This document shows, in pieces, positions 9,499-17,677 of a stretch of 64,000 nt of DNA. Made by a program: the position numbers and the translations under genes. Source of the stretch: Promicromonospora sp049532985 (GTDB lineage: Bacteria; Actinomycetota; Actinomycetes; Actinomycetales; Cellulomonadaceae); assembly GCF_049532985.1 (NCBI RefSeq), contig NZ_CP186693.1:4898001-4962000 (forward strand), read 5' to 3'. Positions within the stretch are counted from its first letter, which is position 1; the number at the start of each line of letters is the position of its first letter. Under the pieces are notes generated by a model. The model had not been told where the DNA came from, made no database searches, and saw only the letters and a program-made list of their open reading frames with translations.

Positions 9499-9876
9499 AT
9501 GTTGCCTGCGGCGCACCGTCTGCGCCGTTCCGTCGACTTCGAGCGGACGGTGCGCCGCGGCACGCGTGCAGGTCGATCGACCGTGGTGGTTCACCTCCTG
9601 GTTCCGGACGAGAACGTCCCGGACGCAGGATCGGGAACTCCACAGGTCGGTTTTGTCGTTTCCAAGGCTGTGGGTAACTCCGTGCAGCGCAACCTCGTGA
9701 AGCGGCGGCTCCGAGCGTCCGCAGCGGGACACCTCTCGACGCTGCCGGCCACCGCTCGCGCCGTCGTGCGCGCTCTCCCGCCGTCGGCCGGTGCCACCTA
9801 CGCGGATCTCGACCGCGATCTCGACTCGTGCCTGCGGCGCGCGGTCGCCCGCGCGACCGGAGACGGGGCGAGATGA
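9499..9876 (+). CDS. rnpA: Ribonuclease P protein component
   Basis: RnpA is the protein cofactor of RNase P, which with the catalytic RNA removes 5' leaders from tRNA precursors. The 125-residue product shows the family core: the N-terminal RLRRSVDFERTVRRG, the GFVVSKAVGNSVQRNLVKRRLR signature around residues 51-72, and a basic surface. It starts 3 bases after rpmH, and its stop overlaps the yidD start (ATGA), indicating coupling. Confidence 0.97.
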   Translation: MLPAAHRLRRSVDFERTVRRGTRAGRSTVVVHLLVPDENVPDAGSGTPQVGFVVSKAVGNSVQRNLVKRRLRASAAGHLSTLPATARAVVRALPPSAGATYADLDRDLDSCLRRAVARATGDGAR

Positions 9877-10181
9877 CTGCCATCCCCGCCCCTGAGGGTG
9901 AGGCACCGACGCGCGAACCTTCGGTGATCGGGCGACTCCCGGTGACCGTTCTGGTAGGGATGATCCGTTTCTATCAGGCGTTCATCAGCCCGATGAGCCC
10001 TCCGAGCTGTAAGTACTACCCGTCCTGCTCGCAGTACGCCTTGATCGCGCTCCGGCGCCACGGTGCGCTGCGTGGGCTGGGTCTCGCGCTGTGGCGCCTG
10101 CTGCGGTGCAACCCGTGGAGTCTCGGCGGCGTCGACGACGTGCCGCCCGTGCGCAGCGCGCACACCCACGCCGAGGGCTGA
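9873..10181 (+). CDS. yidD: Membrane protein insertion efficiency factor YidD
   Basis: This 102-residue peripheral membrane protein assists YidC-dependent insertion. The family core is clear: IRFYQAFISPMSPPSCKYYPSCSQYA, then ALRGLGLALWRLLRCNPW and GGVDDVP. The three cysteines typical of the family are present. The ATG at 9873 overlaps the rnpA stop by four bases, so this start is preferred over a longer frame from 9828 that would run inside rnpA. Confidence 0.95.
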   Translation: MTAIPAPEGEAPTREPSVIGRLPVTVLVGMIRFYQAFISPMSPPSCKYYPSCSQYALIALRRHGALRGLGLALWRLLRCNPWSLGGVDDVPPVRSAHTHAEG

Positions 10182-10257
10182 CCTGCCCTGGCGTGCGCCG
10201 CCGGCACGACACCGCACCCCGCAGACTTCGCGTCCCGACTCTGGAGCTTCTTGACCG

Positions 10258-11451
10258 ATGGACTTCTTCGCATTCCTCTGGCCGATCGAATGGGTGGTCG
10301 CCTGGATCATCTACGGATCGCACTGGCTGTTCACGACACTGGGCATGTCCGCCGGCCCGGGTACGGCCTGGGTCCTCTCGATCGTCGCACTGGTGATCGT
10401 GATCCGCGTCGCGCTGATCCCGCTCTTCTTCAAGCAGATCAAGGCCTCGCGCGGGATGCAGATGATCCAGCCGGAGCTTCAGGCGATCCAGAAGAAGTAC
10501 AAGGGCAAGACGGACCCTGCGTCTCGCGAGAACATGACGCGCGAGACCATGGAGCTGTACCGGAAGCACGGGACCAACCCGTTCGCCTCCTGCATGCCGA
10601 TCCTGTTGCAGTCGCCGATCTTCTTCGCCCTGTTCCGCGTGCTGAACAGCCTCAAGCAGATCTCCGAGGGAACTGCTGACCCGATCGGCCCGATCACCCG
10701 TGACGTGGCGGGTGACATCGAGTCGTCGACGCTGTTCGGTGCCCAGCTCAGTGATGTCTTCCTGCAGACCGACTCGCTGACCTCGCGCATCGTCGTGATC
10801 GCGCTGATCGTCGCGATGAGCGTCACGACCTTCACCACGCAGCGCCAGCTGACGATGAAGAACATGCCGCCGTCGGCGCTCGAGGGCCCGATGGCCCAGA
10901 CGCAGAAGCTGATGCTCTACATGCTGCCGATCGTGTTCGCGATCTCCGGCGTGAACTTCCCGGTGGGTGTGCTGATCTACTGGACGGTCACGAACCTCTG
11001 GTCGATGGGGCAGCAGTACTACACGATCAAGCGGATGCCGACCCCGGGATCTCTCGCCGAGAAGCAGCTCAAGGAGCGTCAGGCGGCCAAGGCTGCGAAG
11101 CGCGCCGCGAAGCGGGGCGAGGTCATCGAGGACGAGACGCCGGTGGTCGAGCAGCCCAAGACCGGCCAGCGGGTGCAGCCCAAGCGGAAGAACCGCCAGA
11201 AGGGTGCGACGCCCACCGCCGGTCGACCGGCGGTCGCGCAGTCCGCTCCGCAGGATGCGCCGCAGGACCAGCCCGTAGACGCGGCTCCGGATGCGTCGAG
11301 CTCGACGTCCGGGAAGCAGACCGGGTCCAAGTCCAAGCCCTCCGGCACGACGTCGGGCAAGCAGCCCGGGTCGAAGCCGAAGCCGAAGTCGTCGGGTGCG
11401 ACGCCGGGGACCACCTCGACGTCGTCGGGCAAGAGCAAGCAGAAGAAGTAG
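10258..11451 (+). CDS. yidC: Membrane protein insertase YidC/OxaA
   Basis: YidC inserts and folds membrane proteins, alone or with SecYEG. The 397-residue product has five predicted membrane segments in the short, Gram-positive-style arrangement without the large periplasmic domain of E. coli YidC. A first hydrophobic stretch (residues 1-30) is followed by the conserved VIRVALIPLFFKQIKASRGM arginine-bearing groove helix, then PILLQSPIFFALFRVL and the MLPIVFAISGVNFPVGVLIYW region. A charged cytoplasmic tail of about 130 residues, rich in Lys, Ser, Pro and Gly, follows the last membrane segment and is longer than in many homologues. It lies 76 bases after yidD, and its stop lies 12 bases before the jag start. 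Confidence 0.96.
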   Translation: MDFFAFLWPIEWVVAWIIYGSHWLFTTLGMSAGPGTAWVLSIVALVIVIRVALIPLFFKQIKASRGMQMIQPELQAIQKKYKGKTDPASRENMTRETMELYRKHGTNPFASCMPILLQSPIFFALFRVLNSLKQISEGTADPIGPITRDVAGDIESSTLFGAQLSDVFLQTDSLTSRIVVIALIVAMSVTTFTTQRQLTMKNMPPSALEGPMAQTQKLMLYMLPIVFAISGVNFPVGVLIYWTVTNLWSMGQQYYTIKRMPTPGSLAEKQLKERQAAKAAKRAAKRGEVIEDETPVVEQPKTGQRVQPKRKNRQKGATPTAGRPAVAQSAPQDAPQDQPVDAAPDASSSTSGKQTGSKSKPSGTTSGKQPGSKPKPKSSGATPGTTSTSSGKSKQKK

Positions 11452-11463
11452 GAGGTGGACGCG

Positions 11464-12012
11464 ATGAACGCGAGCACAGGTACGGCGGCATCGGACTCCG
11501 CGGCTCCCGCGGTTGATCCGGAGGACCGGATCAAGCGCCTCGAGGAAGAGGGCGAGATCGCTGCGGACTACCTCGAGGAGTTCCTCGACATCGCTGACCT
11601 GGACGGCGACATCGACCTCGACATCAAGCACGACCGCGCGGCGGTCGAGGTGGTGGCAGACGATCCGAAGCTGCTTGCGGACCTGATCGGTCGCGAGGGT
11701 GAGGTGCTCGACGCGATGCAGGAGCTCACTCGCCTGGCCGTGCAGACTCGGACGGGCGAGCGGAGCCGCCTGATGCTCGACATCGGCGGCTTCCGGGCCG
11801 CCCGTCGGGTCGAGCTGACGCGGATCGCACAGAAGGCGGTCGAGGAGGTGCGCGCCTCCGGCGAGGAGGTCGAGCTGGACCCCCTGAATGCGTTCGAGCG
11901 CAAGGTGGTGCACGACGCCGTGGCGGCTGCGGGGCTGGTGAGCGACTCGCGCGGTGTCGAGCCTGAGCGCTATGTCGTGGTGCAGCCCGCGCCGGCGGTC
12001 ACCGCGGACTGA
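11464..12012 (+). CDS. jag: KH/R3H RNA-binding protein Jag (KhpB)
   Basis: This 182-residue protein has a KH domain (around residues 60-120, with DLIGREGEVLDAMQELTRLAV) and a C-terminal R3H domain (NAFERKVVHDAV, carrying the R-x3-H motif). Jag/KhpB proteins bind RNA and in other Gram-positives influence cell division and envelope synthesis. Here the large N-terminal Jag domain is reduced to an acidic segment. The ATG at 11464 is chosen because AGGAGG lies 8 bases upstream; a GTG at 11455 overlaps that ribosome-binding site. It is the last gene of the rpmH operon before a strong terminator. Confidence 0.92.
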   Translation: MNASTGTAASDSAAPAVDPEDRIKRLEEEGEIAADYLEEFLDIADLDGDIDLDIKHDRAAVEVVADDPKLLADLIGREGEVLDAMQELTRLAVQTRTGERSRLMLDIGGFRAARRVELTRIAQKAVEEVRASGEEVELDPLNAFERKVVHDAVAAAGLVSDSRGVEPERYVVVQPAPAVTAD

Positions 12013-12030
12013 GTGTTCGGCTTCGGCCGA

Positions 12031-12068
12031 GGGCCGGTGCACGTCCGAGGACGTGCACCGGCCCTTTC
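12031..12068 (+). terminator. Terminator after jag
   Basis: A perfect inverted repeat (arms 12031-12046 and 12049-12064, starting GGGCCGGTGCACG) is followed by CCCTTTCT. It ends the rpmH-jag operon. Confidence 0.85.
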
Positions 12069-12107
12069 TGTGCTTGGCTTCTTTCGACAGCGAGTGGAGG
12101 GCGTGAC

Positions 12108-12797
12108 GTGAGCGGTACGGACGGGACGGGACAGGGTGAGCCCGGCATCGTTGCGGAGGTGTTCGACGGCGACACCCTTGGTGCGAGTGAGCCGGTCAAG
12201 CAGTACTTCGGCACGGCTTACGACAAGGTGGCGCGATACGCGGACCTGCTCCGGGAGCAGGGCGAGCTGCGCGGGCTGATCGGGCCGCGCGAGGTCCCGC
12301 GGATCTGGGAGCGGCACGTCCTGAACTCGGCTGCGGTCGTGCAGTACCTGCCGACGGCGGGCGCGGTCGCGGACATCGGATCGGGTGCGGGGCTGCCGGG
12401 CATCATCGTGGCGGCGATGCGACCGGGGCTTGATGTGCTCCTGGTCGAGCCGATGGAGCGGCGGACCACCTGGTTGGTCGAGGTTGCCACGGAGCTCGGC
12501 CTGACGAACGTCCAGGTGAAGCGCGGGCGAGCCGAGGAGTACCACGACGCGTTCGAGGTGGACGCAGTGACTTCCCGGGCGGTCGCTCCGCTGTCCAAGC
12601 TGGCACGGATGAGTCTTCCGCTGGTTCGCGTGGGTGGCGAAATGGTGATTCTCAAGGGACGTAACGTGGCGCAGGAGGTCGATCCTGCACGGAAGGTGCT
12701 GCGGAAGTACGGGGCGGGGGAGCCTGAGATCCTTGAGGGATCGACAGTCGCAGGCGTCGAGTCGACGACTATCGTGCGCATCCGCCGGGGGAAGTAG
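12108..12797 (+). CDS. rsmG: 16S rRNA (guanine527-N7) methyltransferase RsmG
   Basis: RsmG (GidB) methylates G527 of 16S rRNA with SAM; its loss gives low-level streptomycin resistance in several bacteria. The 229-residue product has the Rossmann SAM motif VADIGSGAGLPG (around residues 86-97), the preceding IWERHVLNSAAV motif typical of the family, the acidic LLVEPMERR and the TSRAVAPL motif. The GTG start at 12108 has GTGGAGG 7 bases upstream. It is set off by a terminator on either side and so is probably its own transcription unit, with a parS site directly behind it. Confidence 0.96.
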   Translation: MSGTDGTGQGEPGIVAEVFDGDTLGASEPVKQYFGTAYDKVARYADLLREQGELRGLIGPREVPRIWERHVLNSAAVVQYLPTAGAVADIGSGAGLPGIIVAAMRPGLDVLLVEPMERRTTWLVEVATELGLTNVQVKRGRAEEYHDAFEVDAVTSRAVAPLSKLARMSLPLVRVGGEMVILKGRNVAQEVDPARKVLRKYGAGEPEILEGSTVAGVESTTIVRIRRGK

Positions 12798-12814
12798 GAC
12801 CTTTCGACAGAGGT

Positions 12815-12830
12815 TGTTTCACGTGGAACG
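12815..12830. promoter_or_regulatory. parS-like site downstream of rsmG
   Basis: TGTTTCACGTGGAACG matches the parS consensus at 14 of 16 positions. It abuts the rsmG terminator hairpin. Confidence 0.75.
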
Positions 12831-12862
12831 GGAGCGGTCGCCATCACAACGGCGACCGCTCC
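12831..12862 (+). terminator. Terminator after rsmG
   Basis: A perfect 12-bp stem GGAGCGGTCGCC with an 8-base loop ATCACAAC, immediately next to the parS site. No long T run follows, only TGTCGTCGG. Confidence 0.65.
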
Positions 12863-12906
12863 TGTCGTCGGTTCCCGGGCAGTGCCCGGGACGCGGCGCA
12901 TGCGTC

Positions 12907-13270
12907 GACAGCCGCCTCAGGTGCGTAGAGGATGATGTTCCCAGTCGTCGCCCTCATCGGCGTGGGTGTCTCCAGCGCCGGACTTGTATGGGTAGCCCCA
13001 GCCCGACCTGTACCCGACGCAGGCGAAGATGCCGGTGAGGTAACTGTCGTGATGCAGGTGTTCCGGCGGATGCCGAGCTGGTAGCCGTTCCAGTGGTTGC
13101 TGCTTCCGCTGGAGTGGGAGGTCCTTGTTCTGCCGGCAACGGTGGGGGCACTCTCCGAGCGCAGGGTCGACACGTGGTCAATGGTGATCTGCCTGGCCTG
13201 TTCGAACGACGTGGAGATGGCCGGGTCGCGGTTGGCTGCGGGCTCTGCTTGACGTCCAGGAGATCCCTGC
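12907..13270 (-). pseudogene. Decayed coding remnant, possibly an HNH (DUF1524-like) nuclease
   Basis: No intact gene fits this stretch, but pieces of protein-like sequence appear on the minus strand in different frames. In order they are RDLLDVKQ (near 13260), ARQITIDHVSTL (near 13185), SSNHWNGYQLGI (near 13090), and then, in another frame, SYLTGIFACVGYRSGWGYPY (near 13010) ending at a stop near 12920. The first two resemble the RDL and QIDHV segments of secreted DUF1524 HNH nucleases. The frame changes imply at least two indels. The family guess is tentative; the rest of the 12863-13809 gap holds only the repeats and the tRNA-like remnant listed separately. Confidence 0.3.
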
Positions 13271-13279
13271 CGCACTGAG

Positions 13280-13345
13280 GTGGCTCGTGGCTCGTGGCTC
13301 GTGGCTTCTGGCCGATGGCCGATGTCCCACGGCCCACGGCCGGTG
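13280..13345. repeat. Degenerate 7-bp tandem repeat array
   Basis: About nine consecutive heptamers are visible: GTGGCTC three times, then GTGGCTT, CTGGCCG, ATGGCCG, ATGTCCC, ACGGCCC, ACGGCCG. Unit length is constant while the sequence drifts from one end to the other, as expected of a slipping short tandem repeat. Confidence 0.7.
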
Positions 13346-13555
13346 GAGTGGGCTGAGCTCGGGAACGCGGTCGCGCGCGCCAAGGTCCCGAGGGTAACGA
13401 CAGCGCGGCGGCGACCGTTGTGATGAGAGCCGTTGATCTGAGCAAGAAGCGTCCAGCACCGATTCGGGCGAGCGCCGGCACGCAGGAGGGTAGGGTCGGC
13501 CCGTCTGCGGGGCGGCATACCGGACATGCCATAGCGGCTACGGCTGATGGGTTGC

Positions 13556-13571
13556 TGTTTCACGTGAAACC
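13556..13571. promoter_or_regulatory. parS site (best match in window)
   Basis: TGTTTCACGTGAAACC matches the parS consensus at 15 of 16 positions. It lies about 240 bases upstream of parA. Confidence 0.88.
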
Positions 13572-13580
13572 CGGGCGGGC

Positions 13581-13623
13581 GCCCAGAGGACGAACCCTGT
13601 CTGATCCAGATGAGCTACGGGTA
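13581..13623 (-). pseudogene. Truncated tRNA-like remnant
   Basis: Read on the minus strand, CCCGTAGCTCATCTGGATCA looks like the 5' acceptor end and D-arm of an Arg-type tRNA. It is followed almost directly by GGGTTCGTCC, which resembles a T-loop. The anticodon arm and a matching 3' acceptor strand are missing, so it cannot be a working tRNA. It lies between two parS sites and beside the decayed gene, and may be a scar of an old insertion. Assignment is by eye only. Confidence 0.35.
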
Positions 13624-13639
13624 CGGCGTCGTGCTCGGT

Positions 13640-13655
13640 CGTTTCACGTGAAACG
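13640..13655. promoter_or_regulatory. parS site upstream of parA
   Basis: CGTTTCACGTGAAACG is a perfect 16-bp palindrome, 14 of 16 to the consensus, located 155 bases before the parA start. Confidence 0.88.
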
Positions 13656-13809
13656 AGAGTCCTGGAGAAGACCAGCCGAGCCCAATCCGATGCGCATAAC
13701 GACCGAGGGGCCATGGGCGAGCGGGAAGACCGGATCGCTGGTGAACTGATCGCTCCGAGAGCGGCGTTTCGGCACGCCTGAGCAGGTCGGCGACCGTAGC
13801 GTTGCACGC

Positions 13810-16224
13810 GTGTGCTTCTTCAGACGAAAGTCCAAGCGAAAGGCAGCGGCCGCGGCCGCAGCGGCGCAGGCTGCCCCGGCGGCAGTGCCCGACTCGTCCG
13901 CATCGGGGCCGCCGGCCGACGCGGGGGAGCCTCCTAGTCGCGACGAGATGATCACCGCGGCATCCGCTGCGATCGGTGATGGTTCGGCGGCCGGGCTGGC
14001 TCCGGTGGAGCAGAGCACGACTGTTCTGATCGCGGAGAAGCCGGCTGAGACCGCGGACGCCGGCGATCTCGGGGGCGATGCCCCGGTGGAACGCGAGACG
14101 CCACTCGCCGATGACACCGGCGTGGTGCCGTCCTCGGTGGACATGGCGCCTCCTCGGCAGGCTGTCGTGCCGGGTGCACCCCGGGACGAGGTCTGGGGTC
14201 AGGACGGTGCGGACGAGAAGAGTGCTGCGGTGCTGAGCCAGTTGATCGAGTCGGTGACGATGCCCACGCCGAGTGATGCGGCGTCGTCCGAGGACGAGCC
14301 GGGCACGGCGGTCGGGTTGCTCCCGGGCGAGCGTCCCGGTGCTGGCTCGGCGGGCGATGTCAGCCGTGCGGAGCCGGTGCAGGAGTGTGCGCTGGACGAC
14401 AGCCGCGCACTCGACGCGGTCCTTGGTGCCGGAGGCGTGCCCGAGAGCCCAGCCGGAGAGCAGCCATCCGTGGCTCATCCGGCCGGGGAGGGTACGGCTG
14501 GGGAGGGTACGGCGGATCCCGGAGCCGACGCCGGTGCAGATGAGCTCAAGGAAGCTGAAGCCCGTGGGAGCGAAGGGGTGAACGACGTCGTGGCTACCGC
14601 AACGCTCGCGACCGCGACTGACGGGGTCCTTGGTCCTCGCTCGGGGTCTGAGTCGGAACTCTCGGAGGGCTCCGAGGGAACGATCGGCACCAGGCACGAG
14701 GGTGACCTTCGGACCGACGCCAGGGATGAAGTGTCCCCAGGACCCCAGGGGTCACAGCCGGAAGAGCAGAGTGCCTTCCCGGCGGCTGACGATGATGTGC
14801 TGAGCCCGGAACAGGACGGAACCTCTCCGGCGGGGCACGCCGACGCTCCGTCGACGAAGCGGGAGGCAGAGACACAGGCCGAGCCCCCTCATGATCCGGA
14901 CCAGATGGAAGAACTCCCCTCGACCCGACCGATTCCGGCCGATGCGATCAAGCGTGCCAGTGAAGCCCTCGATGCGGCGGTGAACGCGGCTCCTGCTGTG
15001 ATCGGGCACCCGGCGGATGTCGACGATGAGGAGGAAGTCGCTGTCGTGGATGCCGAATTCACACATTCCGCCGACGAAACAGGGCTGGAGGCCAAGCCAG
15101 ATGACGTGGCCAGCGATTACAGTGTCCGCGTGACGGATCCGATTCCCGTGCAGAGCCTCTCCGCTCCCGGCGTTTCACGTGAAACGTCCGGGCCCGCGCA
15201 GACGGCCCACGGCACGCAGCAGCCCACAGGCGGCCCGCACGGTGGCGATGACGAGCGTCGGTCAGCCCTCATCGCAACCGTCCCTGCCGTTGACGACACG
15301 ACTCCGGTCGCCGCCGAGCTCGCCATGGACGCTCGCCGACGTATCGAACTTCAGGGGCGGAGATTCCCTCGTCCGCCCAAGACGCGCATCATCACGGTGG
15401 CCAACCAGAAGGGCGGGGTCGGCAAGACGACCACCACGGTCAACATCGCGGCCGGCCTGGCGCAGTCCGGCCTGAACGTGCTGGTGATCGACAACGACCC
15501 GCAGGGCAACGCCTCGACGGCACTCGGCATCGAACATCGAGCGGGCACGCCGTCCGTGTACGAGATTCTCATCGAGGGCGAGTCTCTGGCGAGCACCGTG
15601 CAGCAGTGCCCTGACATCCCCAACCTCTGGGGCGTTCCGGCCACCATCGACCTGTCTGGATCCGAGATCGAGCTGGTGTCTCTCGTTTCACGTGAAACGA
15701 GGCTCCGGAAGGCGATCGCGAAGTACCTCGACGATCGCATCGCGGCAGGTGAGGAGCGCATCGACTACGTCCTCATCGACTGCCCGCCGAGTCTCGGTCT
15801 TCTGACCGTGAACGCCTTCGTGGCGGGCCGTGAGGTCTTCATCCCCATCCAGTGCGAGTACTACGCGCTCGAGGGTCTGAGCCAGCTCCTGAAGACGATC
15901 GATCTGATCCGCTCGCACCTCAACCCCGAGCTGCGCGTGTCCTCGATCCTGCTCACGATGTACGACGGCCGAACCAACCTGGCGCAGCAGGTGGCGGGCG
16001 AGGTCCGGTCTCACTTCCCGGCAGAGACCTTCAAGACGACGATCCCGCGCTCGGTCCGGATCTCGGAGGCCCCGAGCTACGGGCAGACCGTGATGACCTA
16101 CGATGCGACGTCGACGGGAGCGCTCGCTTACCTGCAGGCGTCTCGCGAGCTGGCCGAGCGTGGCCAGGGAGGTTCGAGCCCCCGGCGCGCGATGAAGGCA
16201 GAAGCGGTCGGAGCTCAGGACTGA
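13810..16224 (+). CDS. parA: Chromosome partitioning ATPase ParA with long N-terminal extension
   Basis: ParA forms an ATP-dependent gradient on the nucleoid that moves ParB-parS complexes and so segregates origins. The conserved part is the last 285 residues: deviant Walker A KGGVGKTTTTVN (about residues 533-544), VLVIDNDPQGN, the DYVLIDCPPSLG switch region, and PRSVRISEAPSYGQ. Ahead of it lie some 520 residues of low-complexity, acidic, Ala/Pro/Ser/Glu-rich sequence opening with a basic MCFFRRKSKRK. Usual ParA length is about 260-330. The GTG start at 13810 has no strong ribosome-binding site and the extension could begin later, but the frame is uninterrupted. Two parS sites lie inside the gene, each read as VSRET. 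It precedes parB by about 100 bases. Confidence 0.88.
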   Translation: MCFFRRKSKRKAAAAAAAAQAAPAAVPDSSASGPPADAGEPPSRDEMITAASAAIGDGSAAGLAPVEQSTTVLIAEKPAETADAGDLGGDAPVERETPLADDTGVVPSSVDMAPPRQAVVPGAPRDEVWGQDGADEKSAAVLSQLIESVTMPTPSDAASSEDEPGTAVGLLPGERPGAGSAGDVSRAEPVQECALDDSRALDAVLGAGGVPESPAGEQPSVAHPAGEGTAGEGTADPGADAGADELKEAEARGSEGVNDVVATATLATATDGVLGPRSGSESELSEGSEGTIGTRHEGDLRTDARDEVSPGPQGSQPEEQSAFPAADDDVLSPEQDGTSPAGHADAPSTKREAETQAEPPHDPDQMEELPSTRPIPADAIKRASEALDAAVNAAPAVIGHPADVDDEEEVAVVDAEFTHSADETGLEAKPDDVASDYSVRVTDPIPVQSLSAPGVSRETSGPAQTAHGTQQPTGGPHGGDDERRSALIATVPAVDDTTPVAAELAMDARRRIELQGRRFPRPPKTRIITVANQKGGVGKTTTTVNIAAGLAQSGLNVLVIDNDPQGNASTALGIEHRAGTPSVYEILIEGESLASTVQQCPDIPNLWGVPATIDLSGSEIELVSLVSRETRLRKAIAKYLDDRIAAGEERIDYVLIDCPPSLGLLTVNAFVAGREVFIPIQCEYYALEGLSQLLKTIDLIRSHLNPELRVSSILLTMYDGRTNLAQQVAGEVRSHFPAETFKTTIPRSVRISEAPSYGQTVMTYDATSTGALAYLQASRELAERGQGGSSPRRAMKAEAVGAQD
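15171..15186. promoter_or_regulatory. parS site within parA (first)
   Basis: Perfect palindrome CGTTTCACGTGAAACG, read in frame as VSRET at about residue 455 of ParA, in the N-terminal extension. Confidence 0.88.
15684..15699. promoter_or_regulatory. parS site within parA (second)
   Basis: Identical palindrome CGTTTCACGTGAAACG, again read as VSRET, at about residue 626, inside the ATPase domain. Confidence 0.88.
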
Positions 16225-16327
16225 TGGTCTGCAGTGATGATCGGTGCGTGCCGCGCGCTGTGACGATGACGATGGAGACGACACCAGTCCGCGCCCGGCG
16301 CGGGACCGGAACGGACGAGGAGACACG

Positions 16328-17581
16328 ATGAGTGCGAAGCGACGCGGGCTCGGGCGGGGCCTGGGCGCCCTGATCCCGACGGGTCCTGAGCTGGACGAAC
16401 AGGCGCCCGGCGTGGGATCCGGTGAGTCCGAAGGCATCGGCATCGGCGGCACGGTCGCGACCGTGGTGCAGGAACGCCCGTCGGTGCTGGACGAGGCCGC
16501 GGACACCGATGTGGCGCCCTCGCCGAACGACACACCCACGGTCGAGAAGAAGCCGGCGAAGAGCTCCGGCCCGCGCCCCAGCACGGTGAAGTGGGACTCG
16601 GCGATCGCGAGCGGCCGACTGTCGGTCGCGAACGAGGCGGGGGAAGGCGGGAGTGCCTCCGCGCTGGACAACACGTTCTTCAGCCGGGAGCAGGGTGAGG
16701 CGGACGTCGTTTCACGTGAAACGGCCGACCTGCTGCCGGTCCCTGGTGCACGGTTCGCGGAGCTCCCGGTCAGCGCGATCCGCCCGAACACGTGGCAGCC
16801 CCGTACGGTCTTCGACGAGGGCGACCTGGACGAGCTGGTGGAGTCGATCAAGGAGATCGGCGTGCTCCAGCCCATCGTGGTGCGCCCCGACAAGGAGCAC
16901 CCCGGCGAGTACGAACTCATCATGGGTGAGCGGCGCTGGCGCGCCACGCAGGCGGCCGAGCTCGAGACCATCCCGGCGATCGTTCGCGATACCGAGGACG
17001 GCGACATGCTCCGGGACGCGCTCCTGGAGAACCTGCACCGCTCGGACCTGAACCCGCTCGAAGAAGCCGCTGCGTATCGCCAGCTCCTCGACGACTTCGG
17101 GTGCACGCACGAGGAGCTTGCCACTCGCATAGCCCGCAGCCGCCCGCAGATCTCGAACACCCTCCGCCTGCTGCGTCTGCCACCACTGGTCCAGCGTCGC
17201 GTCGCCGCCGGCGTGCTGTCGGCCGGTCACGCTCGCGCGCTCCTGGGTCTGAGTGACGGCGCCGAGATCGAGCGGCTCGCGCAGCGCATCGTCTCCGAAG
17301 GTCTGTCGGTCCGGGCGACCGAGGAGATCGTGATGCTCACGGAGTCCGAGGGTGGCTCGGGGAAGACCCGCAAGGCTCCGCGTGCCGGCACGCGGAGCGA
17401 GGCGGTGGACGAGCTGGCCACGCGGCTCTCGGACAGGTTCGAGACGCGGGTCAAGGTGGCACTCGGCAAGACCAAGGGCCGCATGACCGTGGAGTTCGCG
17501 TCGGTCGAGGACCTCAACCGCATCCTGCAGGTCATGGCCCCGGACGAGCGAGGTCTCCTGAAGCCACCGTCCGGGGACTGA
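16328..17581 (+). CDS. parB: Chromosome partitioning protein ParB
   Basis: ParB is a CTPase clamp that loads at parS and spreads to form the partition complex. The 417-residue product begins with SAKRRGLGRGLGALIP, the ParA-interacting motif. A variable linker of about 110 residues follows, then the N-terminal CTP-binding domain (ELPVSAIRPNTWQPR, GVLQPIVVRP, GERRWRATQAA, ENLHRSDLNPLEEA), a helix-turn-helix (EELATRIARSRPQISNTLRLL) and a C-terminal dimerisation domain. The ATG at 16328 has GAGGAG 6 bases upstream. A parS site inside the linker encodes VSRET. A strong terminator follows. Confidence 0.97.
   Translation: MSAKRRGLGRGLGALIPTGPELDEQAPGVGSGESEGIGIGGTVATVVQERPSVLDEAADTDVAPSPNDTPTVEKKPAKSSGPRPSTVKWDSAIASGRLSVANEAGEGGSASALDNTFFSREQGEADVVSRETADLLPVPGARFAELPVSAIRPNTWQPRTVFDEGDLDELVESIKEIGVLQPIVVRPDKEHPGEYELIMGERRWRATQAAELETIPAIVRDTEDGDMLRDALLENLHRSDLNPLEEAAAYRQLLDDFGCTHEELATRIARSRPQISNTLRLLRLPPLVQRRVAAGVLSAGHARALLGLSDGAEIERLAQRIVSEGLSVRATEEIVMLTESEGGSGKTRKAPRAGTRSEAVDELATRLSDRFETRVKVALGKTKGRMTVEFASVEDLNRILQVMAPDERGLLKPPSGD
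16708..16723. promoter_or_regulatory. parS site within parB
   Basis: Perfect palindrome CGTTTCACGTGAAACG in the ParB linker, read as VSRET at about residue 128; the same sequence and reading frame as the two sites in parA. Confidence 0.88.
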
Positions 17582-17628
17582 CCGTCCCCTGCGCGGAGTC
17601 GGTGCGACGTGCGCCGTTCCGGGAGAAC

Positions 17629-17666
17629 ATCAGGGCCGGCATCCCCGCGGGGATGCCGGCCCTGAT
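17629..17666. terminator. Bidirectional terminator between parB and the ligase gene
   Basis: A perfect 17-bp stem (ATCAGGGCCGGCATCCC and complement) with loop CGCG lies between convergent parB and the D-Ala-D-Ala ligase-like gene. Confidence 0.85.
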
Positions 17667-17677
17667 GTCTTCGTCGG

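Noticed and set aside
13280..13345. Possible CRISPR array
   Set aside because: Units are 7 bp and contiguous without spacers; no cas genes are in the window.
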